This document shows positions 26,947-35,687 of a stretch of 64,000 nucleotides of DNA, one piece after another (position 1 is the stretch's first letter; each line of letters starts with the position of its first letter). The stretch spans positions 1 to 64,000 of the forward strand of contig NZ_SGNY01000013.1 in NCBI RefSeq assembly GCF_007002745.1. The letters run 5' to 3'. The notes beneath the pieces are model-generated. The model saw nothing but the letters and a program-made list of their open reading frames with translations, was not told where the DNA came from and made no database searches. A program made the position numbers and the translations under genes. The DNA comes from Martinezella rhizogenes (GTDB lineage: Bacteria > Pseudomonadota > Alphaproteobacteria > Rhizobiales > Rhizobiaceae).

Positions 26947-28180
26947 GATTGTCTTCCTTTTCACCTAACAACTTTCTTACCGCAATGGCGAACACTGCTA
27001 CGGCTCCCAACAATACGACCGCGAGCGCACTCGCCATCGGCCAATTCGCGCTCTGTAAAGCTAGTTGTGCAATGACAGTACCAAGCATTGCGTCGCGCGC
27101 ACCGCCTACAAGCGTGGGCGTTATGTAAAACCCAAGGGTCACGATAAATGCTAGTGAGCCGCCACTTACAACGCCCTGCATAGTTTGTGGAAAATAAACC
27201 TGAAAGAATGCAGCGGCCGGTTTCGCACCAAGAGATTTAGCAGCCCTGATTTGCTCATGACCGATCGTTTTCATGGTCGTTAAGATTGGCAATACAACGA
27301 ACGGGAGCATCATATGGATCATCGCGATATAAACTGCGCCTCTTGTGTAGAGAAGCTCCAATGGAGATGAAATAAGTCCAAAGTACATCAGGAATTCATT
27401 AATAAGTCCGTTTTTCTGAAGCAGCAGCATCCAAGCGGCTGTCCGGGCCAGTAGGGATGTCCATAACGGTACAAGAATTAGTAGAAGCAATATTCTCGCC
27501 CTGCGCTCCGGCGAATGTGCGATTGTCCAGGCAACGGGATAGCCGAGGACGACGCAGCAACATGCAACCACTAAGGCGACCCAAAATGTCCTAATAATTA
27601 GAGAAATATAGATTCTTTGATCTGACGGCACGTTGCTGATTTGTCCGTCTTCGTTGTAAGAGAGGTCAAACGCCGCAAGCAAATGCGCACCAGTAATAGG
27701 CGATGTAGAAGCTTTAAGGGTCCGCCAATATTCGGCATCATCCCAGCGTTTATCGATCCTGACCAACTCTTCCCTGTTAATTTCATGTGACGTTGCTTTC
27801 AAATCGGTCCTTGTGGCAAGCAAGAGTGACCGGAAGCCCGCTTTTTTCTGATTCAGCGCCGCTACCGCGCTCATAAATGTTTTTTGGCTGCTGCTTCGTA
27901 TGTCGTCGGCTAAAGATGTATAAACTTCGTCGCTTGGCGGTTGAGTGCTGTCCCAGTTACTGAGACTGGCGGAAGTGCGCGGGAACGCATCTGGGATTTC
28001 AGGCGCATGCACACTAGTAAGAAGTAGTAGGAACAGAGGCAGAACGAAAGAGATTGCCAGTAGCGCAAAAAGAGGCGCGATCAAGAAAATCGCACTTATA
28101 CGACGGCGCGTCGAGGAGGATTTAGACCCATGTAGGGGTTTCAATCCAGTTTCTGGTTTCCTCACGAGAGACTTGATCAC
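26939..28180 (-). CDS. Polyamine-type ABC permease (PotB-like) with large extracytoplasmic insertion
   Basis: A 413-aa permease, about 130 residues longer than usual PotB (about 285). The first membrane helix is AIFLIAPLFALLAISFVLPL (about 31–50). A hydrophilic insert (about 55–195, rich in S/T/D/E/K) precedes the normal permease core that starts with IRTFWVALVVACCCVVLGYP. The EAA loop reads IRAAKSLGAKPAAAFFQVYF. The extra loop should be periplasmic and may contact the binding protein. It sits 3 bp from the ATPase gene. Confidence 0.88.
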   Translation of the reverse strand: MIKSLVRKPETGLKPLHGSKSSSTRRRISAIFLIAPLFALLAISFVLPLFLLLLTSVHAPEIPDAFPRTSASLSNWDSTQPPSDEVYTSLADDIRSSSQKTFMSAVAALNQKKAGFRSLLLATRTDLKATSHEINREELVRIDKRWDDAEYWRTLKASTSPITGAHLLAAFDLSYNEDGQISNVPSDQRIYISLIIRTFWVALVVACCCVVLGYPVAWTIAHSPERRARILLLLILVPLWTSLLARTAAWMLLLQKNGLINEFLMYFGLISSPLELLYTRGAVYIAMIHMMLPFVVLPILTTMKTIGHEQIRAAKSLGAKPAAAFFQVYFPQTMQGVVSGGSLAFIVTLGFYITPTLVGGARDAMLGTVIAQLALQSANWPMASALAVVLLGAVAVFAIAVRKLLGEKEDNHG

Positions 28181-28183
28181 CGA

Positions 28184-29302
28184 TTAGTCCCTCTCAGCTT
28201 TTTTGTTTGTGGGATCGAGCGCACGACAGTCAGAAGTCTGCCAAGCTAATGATAACCGCATTCCGATTTGGATTTGTAAACCATCTGCAGGTGGAATCTC
28301 AGCCAGTATCATGTCGGTGCTATCGAGCAAACAACGAAGCCGGATGCGCGACCCGATGTAAATCTTTTCAACTACACTACCGCAGACGACGTTTTCGTCT
28401 TTACCGTCCGACTCAATGATACGAAGTTGTTCGGGACGGATAGCTAAGTTCACCGATGCGCCGGGAAGATGGGAGCCTATCAGGCTAGCTAGGACCAGTG
28501 TTCCGTCTCGTAGCTCTACCTGGCAAGTGGTGCCATCAATGGCTTTTAGCATCCCCTGAAGGGAGTTGTTCTCTCCAATAAAATTGGCAACGAAAGATGT
28601 ATTCGGGCGCTCGTAAACTGTATCCGGTGAACCAATTTGCTGTATCGTTCCTTGGTCGAAAACCGCTATACGATCCGACATCACAAGCGCCTCTTCCTGG
28701 TCGTGCGTCACATAAATCATACTTATACCGAGTTCGGAATGAAGACGGCGTATCTCTAGCTGCATGTGCTCGCGCAGACGGCGGTCAAGGGCGCCGAGTG
28801 GTTCGTCAAATAGGACGACCTCCGGCGAGAATACCAGCGCCCGTGCCAAAGCGACGCGTTGTTGCTGCCCCCCCGACAACTGTTTTGGGCTTCGATCTCC
28901 CATTGCATCAAGTTTCACCATCGCCATTGCTCTTGTGACTTGGGCCTTGATCTCTTCTCGATTGAATCCTCGTTGCCGAAGAGGAAACGCGATATTCTGT
29001 GCGACGGTCATGTGAGGGAATAGCGCATAGTTCTGGAAGACGACACCGAAGTTGCGTCTGAAAGATGGAACCTGTTGGAGATCTCGGCCCTTAAAAACCA
29101 TCTCTCCCGAAGTTGCATCTTCGAAACCTGCCATGATCATTAACAGCGTTGTCTTCCCTGAACCTGACGGCCCCAAAAGCGTAAAGAATTCTCCTTGCTC
29201 AATCTTGAGGTTCACGTCCTTGAGAACAAAGGAGCGTCCGTCATACGTTTTGCGTAACGATTGAAACTCGAGCAATGGTTCGGTTGAGGGGGGGTTCGGC
29301 AT
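28184..29302 (-). CDS. Polyamine-type ABC ATPase (PotA-like)
   Basis: A 372-aa ATPase. Walker A is LLGPSGSGKTTLL, the Q-loop is VFQNYALFPHMTV, the signature LSGGQQQRVALARAL, Walker B VVLFDEPLGALDRRL and the H-loop YVTHDQEEAL, followed by a C-terminal TOBE domain. The start ATG 29302 is preferred over an upstream TTG at 29335. It energises the adjacent PotB/PotC permeases. Confidence 0.9.
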   Translation of the reverse strand: MPNPPSTEPLLEFQSLRKTYDGRSFVLKDVNLKIEQGEFFTLLGPSGSGKTTLLMIMAGFEDATSGEMVFKGRDLQQVPSFRRNFGVVFQNYALFPHMTVAQNIAFPLRQRGFNREEIKAQVTRAMAMVKLDAMGDRSPKQLSGGQQQRVALARALVFSPEVVLFDEPLGALDRRLREHMQLEIRRLHSELGISMIYVTHDQEEALVMSDRIAVFDQGTIQQIGSPDTVYERPNTSFVANFIGENNSLQGMLKAIDGTTCQVELRDGTLVLASLIGSHLPGASVNLAIRPEQLRIIESDGKDENVVCGSVVEKIYIGSRIRLRCLLDSTDMILAEIPPADGLQIQIGMRLSLAWQTSDCRALDPTNKKAERD

Positions 29303-29674
29303 TGAGTGCTCACTATCTGAAATCTGAGGAAACAACTTGCGTTGCTGAAGTCAAACTCATTCTGGTTAGCGACCGACGCCGCTACGAGAGTTTAAAGCCG
29401 TCATGAATGGACGTTTATGTCGCACGAAAGAGGCTTGAGACCGGACACCCTTATCTAAGGATACGAACTCTTTCGCGATGGGAAAGTCGGCCCGCTCCGG
29501 TGCGATATTGCCCGACCTTAAGCTTTACCGTACACGAATCTCATGCTTTCGCGATGCTGCTCTGACTTCCTCAATGTATGGAATAGATACACGAATCCAT
29601 TCGGTCTGATGGACGCGCCGCTATGGACACCTACTTCAAACCATACATCGAGGAAGTCGAAACCGGTTGGACTT
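29303..29674. other. Spacer between binding-protein and ATPase genes
   Basis: About 370 bp without a supported gene inside an otherwise compact operon. No strong hairpin is visible. It could hold an internal promoter for the ATPase–permease–deacetylase genes, but I see no clear -35/-10 pair. Confidence 0.4.
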
Positions 29675-30721
29675 TTAGCTCTTGCTCCAGGAGTTCCATC
29701 TTTGAGTCAAGCGATCACCATTGTCGAGCCAAAAGGAAACTGCGTCTGGTGTGCCCAGATCAATCGCGGTGTCCAAATTGCGTCCAACCGGCAAAAGCTT
29801 CACCAAATCAGGCGGCAACAAATCAATCGTCTTCTTCATTGCAGGGCCCATTGGCATCGCCTTGATAAAATCGGCCTCGCGCTGAGGGTCTGCATAAAAC
29901 CTCAAAAATCTTTCAGCGGCATCTCCCTTGTCGGCGTCGGCGACGATACCGAAAGCGTCATAATTGAGAAGTGCGTGATCCCACAGCATGCCCAGATCGT
30001 CATTCTTGCTGTTTTGCAATGCTATGCGATGGCTATACGCGGTAGACATTGTCACGTCGCCCCCGGTGAGCATGTCTATCGACTGGGCGCTCGTGTCCCA
30101 AAACAAAAGCTGTTGCTTGATCGTATCAAGTTTGCGGAACGCTCTGTCCACGCCCTCATCCGTGCGAAGAGTCTTATACAGATCAGCGCGAGTTACTCCA
30201 TCAGCAAGGAGCGCAAATTCAAGAGAGAATTTAGGACTATTTCTCATGGCGCGCTTGCCAGGAAATTTCGTCAAATCGAAGAAATCATTGATAGAGACAG
30301 GGGGCGGCGACGACGATTGCTTCTTGTAAGCCACAGTGACCGCTGTGATTCCCACACCGACCCCGCATTTGAACACGGCGTTCGGGTTGAAAACATCCTC
30401 AAGCCCGAGCGCTTTCAAATCCAATGGACGGAGGTATCCTTCGTCGCAGGCTCTAATTTGTTCAGCAACCTCGGTTTCAACGATATCCCATGGGCGCTGC
30501 CCAGTATCGATCGTTGCTTGGATTTGACCCCACTGAGTACTTGATTCCTCCACTTGAATTTTTACACCTTCCTTCTCAGCAAACGGCTTGAAAAAATGTT
30601 CCGACATTTTTTCGGTATAGAGGCCGCCTGGTGATGTTAAGGTTAAATCGCGAGAGTAAGATATATTGGGTATCGACGTTGTTACGCAGACTGCAAGTAC
30701 GGTGGACATGATGTTTTTCAT
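29675..30721 (-). CDS. Polyamine-type ABC solute-binding protein (PotD-like)
   Basis: A 348-aa periplasmic binding protein. The signal peptide is about residues 1–23 (MKNIMSTVLAVCVTTSIPNISYS), followed by SBP_bac_8 features: LTLTSPGGLYTEKMSEHFFKP and the WDIVETEVAEQIRACDEG and PLDLKALGLEDV region typical of PotD-like proteins. GGGGAA precedes the ATG at 30721. It is the first gene of the leftward importer–deacetylase operon, divergent from marR. The ligand is unknown; an (acyl)polyamine is the best guess. Confidence 0.88.
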   Translation of the reverse strand: MKNIMSTVLAVCVTTSIPNISYSRDLTLTSPGGLYTEKMSEHFFKPFAEKEGVKIQVEESSTQWGQIQATIDTGQRPWDIVETEVAEQIRACDEGYLRPLDLKALGLEDVFNPNAVFKCGVGVGITAVTVAYKKQSSSPPPVSINDFFDLTKFPGKRAMRNSPKFSLEFALLADGVTRADLYKTLRTDEGVDRAFRKLDTIKQQLLFWDTSAQSIDMLTGGDVTMSTAYSHRIALQNSKNDDLGMLWDHALLNYDAFGIVADADKGDAAERFLRFYADPQREADFIKAMPMGPAMKKTIDLLPPDLVKLLPVGRNLDTAIDLGTPDAVSFWLDNGDRLTQRWNSWSKS

Positions 30722-30859
30722 AGCATTCCCCTTTTTTATTGATGCCTTGTTGAGTAACGTCTGCTTGGATTTCTTTCTCTTCTAGAGGCAACCGGTCAAA
30801 TTATTGATCGGCAGTCCTCGCCGTCGAGGACCAAAAATGCTCTTCCCATGCATTAATGC

Positions 30860-30894
30860 TCATATGTATGAGGATTTTTTTGTCGCGTGTCAAG
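30860..30894 (-). promoter_or_regulatory. Promoter with palindromic operator before the binding-protein operon
   Basis: On the minus strand a TTGACA (30889–30894) is followed 15 bp later by the palindrome CTCATA-CA-TATGAG (30860–30873). The -10 assignment within the palindrome is uncertain. The same palindrome type overlaps the -10 of the aminotransferase promoter at 32611–32624, matching 11 of 14 positions. MarR encoded next door is the natural candidate repressor. Confidence 0.6.
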
Positions 30895-31016
30895 CTGACT
30901 TCGGCTAATCCTGCTCATGCTGAATCAATTTTCGAAGACCCTCATCAACCAGCGAATGCGCCCATTATTCTAGAAGTCAACGAAGGCGCCTGCAAACGAA
31001 GTAGATCGGAAGTAAC

Positions 31017-31496
31017 TTGTGCGATCAAAATAACGGCGAACAGGCGGCACGCGATGACGCAGCGCTCACTAAACTCCATGGCCGACCAGGCTTTTTGCTC
31101 AGGCGCGCCCTGCAGTTGTCAACCAGCATATTCTTGAAGCACTGTGGGCCAATTACGACCACCCAGTATGGGGTCATCGTCGTCTTATCTAAGCACGACG
31201 GTTTATCGCAAAGGGAGCTAGGCGATCTTCTTTTCCTTGACCGAACGACTACCGCATTAGCTGTGAAGATCCTTGAGCAAAAAAAGATGGTTGCAAGAAC
31301 CCGTGATGCAAGCGATGCTCGCCGAATGGTTTTGTCTCTGACAGAAACGGCTAGATTGGCACTTCCAGACTTATTCAGTTGCGCCGAAAGCGCGCAAACA
31401 GACCTACTTATGAGGCTAAGTTTAGAGGAACGGTTAGCTCTGCGAAGAATATTGGAAAAGCTGATAGATGGGCAATCTGGCGAGGGAGTTCCTTAG
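31017..31496 (+). CDS. MarR-family transcriptional regulator
   Basis: A 159-aa MarR-type winged-helix protein. It has TTTQYGVIVVLSKHDGLSQR, the recognition-helix segment LGDLLFLDRTTTALAVKILE and wing (ARTRDASDARRMVLSLTETA) in the usual order, with dimerisation helices at both ends. The start is uncertain: TTG at 31017 with GGAAG upstream is the only in-frame candidate that keeps the N-terminal helices, because an in-frame stop lies just before it. It is divergent from the importer operon and ends 3 bp before IS3 debris. It probably represses both the importer and the aminotransferase genes. Confidence 0.82.
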   Translation: MCDQNNGEQAARDDAALTKLHGRPGFLLRRALQLSTSIFLKHCGPITTTQYGVIVVLSKHDGLSQRELGDLLFLDRTTTALAVKILEQKKMVARTRDASDARRMVLSLTETARLALPDLFSCAESAQTDLLMRLSLEERLALRRILEKLIDGQSGEGVP

Positions 31497-31504
31497 GGCA
31501 CGAC

Positions 31505-32030
31505 TGTTTCCAAAGTTTTGATCCCTGCGGACATCACCGTCCTCCAGCCTGCGCTGGTGGACGGTCTGGAGTTCACCTGCTGGAATGGAGAGGTCCTTCG
31601 TCTCGCCTTCATCATCGACGCCTTCGACCGCGAGATCATCGCCTGGACGGCGGTAGCCAATGCAGGCATTTCCGGCTGAGACGTGCGCGACATGATGCTG
31701 GAGGCAATTGAAAAGCGGTTCGCAGCAACCCGAAGCCCTCACGCTATCGAGCATCACTCGGACAACGGTTCGGCTTATACAGCACTGGAGACTAGGCTAT
31801 TTGCCGAGGCGCTTAATCTGACGCCCTGCTTCACGCCGGTGGCCAGACTTCAGTCGAACGGAATGTCCGAGGCATGCGTCAAAACCCTGAAGCGAGATAA
31901 CCCCGGATCGCCGCACCACCGGACGCCGAAACGGCGCTCCGGCTCATCGACGGTTGGATCGATGACTACAACAAAATCCATCCTATTCCGCGCTCAAGAT
32001 GGCTTCCTCTCGGCAGTCCATCAGGGCTAA
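31505..32030 (+). pseudogene. IS3-family OrfB remnant with stop and frameshift
   Basis: The frame starts DGLEFTCWNGEVLRLAFIID and AFDREIIAWTAVANAGISG, then TGA at about 31678. It continues in frame DVRDMMLEAIEKRFAATRSP, HHSDNGSAYTALETRLFAEA and LTPCFTPVARLQSNGMSEAC, and ends in shifted sequence resembling DGWIDDYNKIHP. The catalytic Asp (SDNGSAYT) and Glu (NGMSEA) regions of IS3 integrases are evident. The 5' half of the gene and orfA are missing. Confidence 0.85.
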
Positions 32031-32049
32031 ATCAATCTAGCCGACCTGT

Positions 32050-32345
32050 CCGGTGAAACGGAGAGCACTTCACAAAGGCATTGCGCATGTGGCAGCCCTG
32101 CCAGGTGGCGAGGAGCACCTTCGAGACCGCTGCCTTGATACCTTCATGGGCATCGGGGTCGACGAGCTTACGCTGTACAAACCCCGTCTGATCAGCTTGC
32201 GTAGGAATCCCGTCCAGGTCGCCTCGGCCTCGAAGGCGCCGATCTCCATGCCGAGCACCCCGCGCCGCCATCGATGTTGACGCCCACCGCAATGATGACA
32301 GCAACAGAGACGGTGCGCCCGCCGCGACGAATCTTGAGGTCGGTC
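32050..32345 (-). pseudogene. IS256-family transposase central fragment
   Basis: Read leftwards with frameshifts: TDLKIRRGGRTVSVAVIIAV, GVNID, VLGMEIGAFEAEATWTGFLR, KLIRRGLYSV, then DAHEGIKAAVSKVLLATWQG and CHMRNAFVK. This is the catalytic core of IS256 transposases (DAHEGIKAA contains the second catalytic Asp). It lies back to back with IS3 debris upstream of the aminotransferase promoter. Confidence 0.8.
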
Positions 32346-32596
32346 GCTCGATTCACAGATAGGGCAGTTCACTTTCGATTGCCCTGTAGAGGAAGACCCT
32401 CACCTTCTCATCGATCTGTTGAAGACGGCATGGGTTTTTATGTAGACAGTACTGGCTTACTCAGGATTTGAAGCTCAATACCATTTCTAGCCAAGAGAAT
32501 TAGTTATAGCTCCGCTCAGGCAGCGGGAAGGGAAGCACCGGTTATAACAAAACTCATCGCTTTTCCTCCCCAACAATCGGTAGCAGAAATATTACC

Positions 32597-32624
32597 TTGA
32601 CAGCCTAATACGCATACGTATGAT
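32597..32624 (+). promoter_or_regulatory. Consensus sigma-70 promoter overlapped by a palindromic operator
   Basis: TTGACA (32597–32602), 16-bp spacer, TATGAT (32619–32624), upstream of the aminotransferase gene. The -10 is the right half of CGCATACGTATGAT (32611–32624), a palindrome shared with the marR/importer intergenic region. A protein bound here would block RNA polymerase directly. The start codon is 84 bp downstream of the -10. Confidence 0.7.
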
Positions 32625-32707
32625 CATTTTAAAATAAGCAGAACCGGAAATGCATCATTTTGGCTCATAAAGCCCGTGCCCGGAACCAATTCAGCGAAGG
32701 TTTAGAT

Positions 32708-34075
32708 ATGACAAATGAACAACATATCCTCGAAGCTTCTTCATCGAGCCTCTGGCATCCAATGCAGAGGCCTTCCGATCTGAAGTCCAACCCCCCAATG
32801 ATGATTGTCGAAGCTGATGGCATACACGTTGTCGACAATTGCGGCAGAAGATATTTGGATGCAACTGCGGGTGGCCTATCAAATGTGACTCTTGGCTATA
32901 GTGCTAGTTCTATCAAGCAGGCAATGGCGAAGCAGCTTGATAAGCTCCCTTATTATTCTGCGTTCCGGGGCCATACCAACGAACCGGCCGAGAAGCTTTC
33001 TCATCAGCTCACCGAAGAATGGTTTAAGTCCGAAAATATGCGCAGGGTCTTTCTGACGTCAGGGGGCTCTGACTCCGTTGATACCGCGATGCGCCTCGCT
33101 CGACAGTTTTGGAAAATTCAAGGCTCGGGTGACCGATACAAGTTCCTGGCAATGCGGAATGGGTATCACGGAACTCATTTTGGGGGAGCATCGCTCAATG
33201 GGCGATCGGCTGTTAGGCGGCCTTACGAGCCACTCTTGCAGGGATGTTTTCATATCCCCGTGCCGTCAACGTTTCGGAATACATTCGATGAGCAAGACCC
33301 GGAAAAGCTAGTGCGTCTTTGCATTTCGGTACTTGAGGAGGAGATCAATTTTCAGGGTGCCGATACAATCGCCGCACTCTTTGCTGAGCCAATCTCGGGA
33401 GCGGGAGGCTTGGTGGTGCCGCCCGCATCATTTTGGCCGGAACTGCGGCGGGTCTGTGACAAGTATGATATCCTGTTGATTGCGGATGAAGTTATCACCG
33501 GGTTTGGGCGAACTGGTGAGGATAGCGGCTCCAGAGTATGGAACGTTAAACCGGACATGATGTGTGTCGCTAAAGCCATTACAAGTGGCTACTTTCCACT
33601 AGGCGCGACCCTACTGAATGAAAGGGTTGCCAGCGCTTTCGAGACGAATGAGAGCGTGAAATCGCTGATAGGCCATGGCTACACCAACAGCGGGCACCCG
33701 GTCGGCTGCGCGGCGGCCATTGCGACGCTTGATCTCTACCGATCGCTCGGGACGACTGCCATGGCGAAAGCTCGTGGAGATATGCTCTTGAAGTCATTGA
33801 TCGAGATGATGGATCGATTTCCTAAAATTGGTCAGGCTAGCGGCAAGGGGCTTCACCTCTGCTTAGATATTGTGGACCAACCCAATACGAACGTCGCTGC
33901 GTCCATGGAACAAATGACAAAGATATCATTGGCCGCCGAGGCCGTGGGTTTGCTCGTCAGAATCAACGGTTCTCAGGTTTTGATTACGCCGCCCCTAATC
34001 GTAACTGAAGCGCAAACGGTAGAGATTGCGGATCTGTTGCGATTAGCGTTGGATAAGGCGTTTCATGTAGAGTGA
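32708..34075 (+). CDS. Class III omega-aminotransferase (putrescine/diamine or omega-amino acid type)
   Basis: A 455-aa PLP enzyme of the fold-type I class III family. The pocket motifs are LTSGGSDSVDTAMRLARQFW, YHGTHFGGASL, the PLP-pyridine Asp in LLIADEVITGFGRTG and the Schiff-base Lys in CVAKAITSGYFPLGA. It matches the length of omega-amino acid:pyruvate and putrescine:pyruvate aminotransferases. It turns a primary amine into an aldehyde, which the next gene's aldehyde dehydrogenase would oxidise. ATG 32708 has GAAGG upstream. Confidence 0.88.
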   Translation: MTNEQHILEASSSSLWHPMQRPSDLKSNPPMMIVEADGIHVVDNCGRRYLDATAGGLSNVTLGYSASSIKQAMAKQLDKLPYYSAFRGHTNEPAEKLSHQLTEEWFKSENMRRVFLTSGGSDSVDTAMRLARQFWKIQGSGDRYKFLAMRNGYHGTHFGGASLNGRSAVRRPYEPLLQGCFHIPVPSTFRNTFDEQDPEKLVRLCISVLEEEINFQGADTIAALFAEPISGAGGLVVPPASFWPELRRVCDKYDILLIADEVITGFGRTGEDSGSRVWNVKPDMMCVAKAITSGYFPLGATLLNERVASAFETNESVKSLIGHGYTNSGHPVGCAAAIATLDLYRSLGTTAMAKARGDMLLKSLIEMMDRFPKIGQASGKGLHLCLDIVDQPNTNVAASMEQMTKISLAAEAVGLLVRINGSQVLITPPLIVTEAQTVEIADLLRLALDKAFHVE

Positions 34076-34226
34076 CGCTCACTCAACCACTTCTTTTTAA
34101 TCCGTCGATTTTCGGCCGCTTTTGGATCTTCGAAAGCGAGACAATGCCGGTACTATAACGACCCCAAAAAAGACAGTATCACCCGCACAGCGCCGCGAAG
34201 CGAGATCAGGGAACGAGGAATCGTCG

Positions 34227-35687
34227 ATGAGACTTCCAATTGCACATAATTATATCGATGGGACGTGGATCACAGAAGGTGAACGTCAGACTACCACCAA
34301 TCCCGCCACTGGCGAAGTGTTGGGGCATTACGTCGCCGGGTCTGAAACACTTGCAAACCAGGCAATTTCATGTGCCAGGCAAGCGTTCGATACTTCAGAT
34401 TGGGCGTCTACTCCTCGGCTCCGGGCGGAAATGCTGCTTGAGTTCTCCGAGTACTTGAGTGAGCAACGAGACCAAATAACCGACCTTATCGTAGCCGAAA
34501 ACGGTAAGCTTAAGCGTGAGGCACTCGGGGAAGTGAATGCCTCAATTTCTGAGGCACGTTACTATGCCGGGTTGGCGCGAGCCATAACCGGGCGCACGAT
34601 TGAGACAGAGCCCAACAAGCTATCCCTAATGAATCGGGAAGCAGCTGGCGTAGCAGGCATCATTGTTCCCTGGAATGCGCCGGTAACGTTGCTCGTGCGC
34701 TCTCTCGCGCCGGCACTCGCAGCTGGCTGCACCACGGTGATTAAACCTGCACTCCAAACTCCGCTCATCCACAGCGCCGTCTTAAATTGCCTGGAGCGAT
34801 GTGAGGCTTTGCCGCGTGGTGTGGTCAATTCAGTTAACGAATCGAATGACGAAGTGGGAAAAGCTTTGGTTGCGTCAGATTTGGTTGACGTCATCAGCTT
34901 CACCGGATCCAGCGCGACCGGAAAGAACATTATGAGGGGGGCCGCGTCCAGCCTCAAGCGCCTTTCACTTGAGCTCGGGGGAAAGGCTCCAGCGATAATA
35001 TTCGCGGACGCCGATCTCGAGAGCACGTTAAAGGAACTTCTCAGGGGCGCTCTCGCAATGGCCGGGCAGGTATGCGTCGCAGCGACGCGCTTTCTTATAC
35101 ACAAGTCGATTGAGAAAGAGTTTACCGAACTCGCAAGATTGGCATTTGCGGCGGTGAAAACCGGTCCCGGCTCCGACCCTTCCAGCCAGATGGGTGCCCT
35201 GATCGATATTCAGAGCCAGAGCCGCTTGGCACGTCTGGTTGAGCAAGCCGGCGAAGAAGGTGAAATGATCCTGAAAGGTCGCATTCTTGAGAAGGGTGCG
35301 TTCATTACGCCTACGCTCTTCAAAATTCAGAATGTGGCTTCAGAGTTGGTTCAGGAGGAACTCTTTGGCCCGATCGTGTCGATCGAGACCTTCGAAGATG
35401 AAGACGAAGCTATTCGAGCCGCGAACGCTACGAAGTACGGACTAGCCGCGAGTGTGTTCACCAACGACATAAACCGTGCTTTGCGGGTTTCACGTGCACT
35501 TCGCGTCGGGACGGTGTGGCACAATTGTCATGGACGGCTTTTTGCCGAGGGGGAGACCGGCGGTTACAGGCATTCAGGCTTTGGAAGATTGCATGGAGTT
35601 GAGGGGTTGAACGAGTTTCTAGAAACTAAGCATGTATATATTGAAGTAACCCAAAATAAAAATGGAGGTCAGCGTGAGCAAGTCTGA
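34227..35687 (+). CDS. NAD(P)-dependent aldehyde dehydrogenase
   Basis: A 486-aa member of the ALDH superfamily. It has the cofactor-binding Asn motif VPWNAPVTLLV, the FTGSSATGKNI Rossmann turn, the general-base Glu in LELGGKAPAIIF and the nucleophilic Cys in GQVCVAATR. The start ATG 34227 has GAGGA upstream; the in-frame extension to 34122 is non-homologous. It oxidises the aldehyde made by the upstream aminotransferase. The 3' end overlaps the monooxygenase start by about 14 bp, so the two are coupled. Confidence 0.9.
   Translation: MRLPIAHNYIDGTWITEGERQTTTNPATGEVLGHYVAGSETLANQAISCARQAFDTSDWASTPRLRAEMLLEFSEYLSEQRDQITDLIVAENGKLKREALGEVNASISEARYYAGLARAITGRTIETEPNKLSLMNREAAGVAGIIVPWNAPVTLLVRSLAPALAAGCTTVIKPALQTPLIHSAVLNCLERCEALPRGVVNSVNESNDEVGKALVASDLVDVISFTGSSATGKNIMRGAASSLKRLSLELGGKAPAIIFADADLESTLKELLRGALAMAGQVCVAATRFLIHKSIEKEFTELARLAFAAVKTGPGSDPSSQMGALIDIQSQSRLARLVEQAGEEGEMILKGRILEKGAFITPTLFKIQNVASELVQEELFGPIVSIETFEDEDEAIRAANATKYGLAASVFTNDINRALRVSRALRVGTVWHNCHGRLFAEGETGGYRHSGFGRLHGVEGLNEFLETKHVYIEVTQNKNGGQREQV

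Noticed and set aside
29543..30544. 333-codon open frame on the plus strand
   Set aside because: It runs antisense through the PotD-like binding protein, which has a signal peptide and family motifs.
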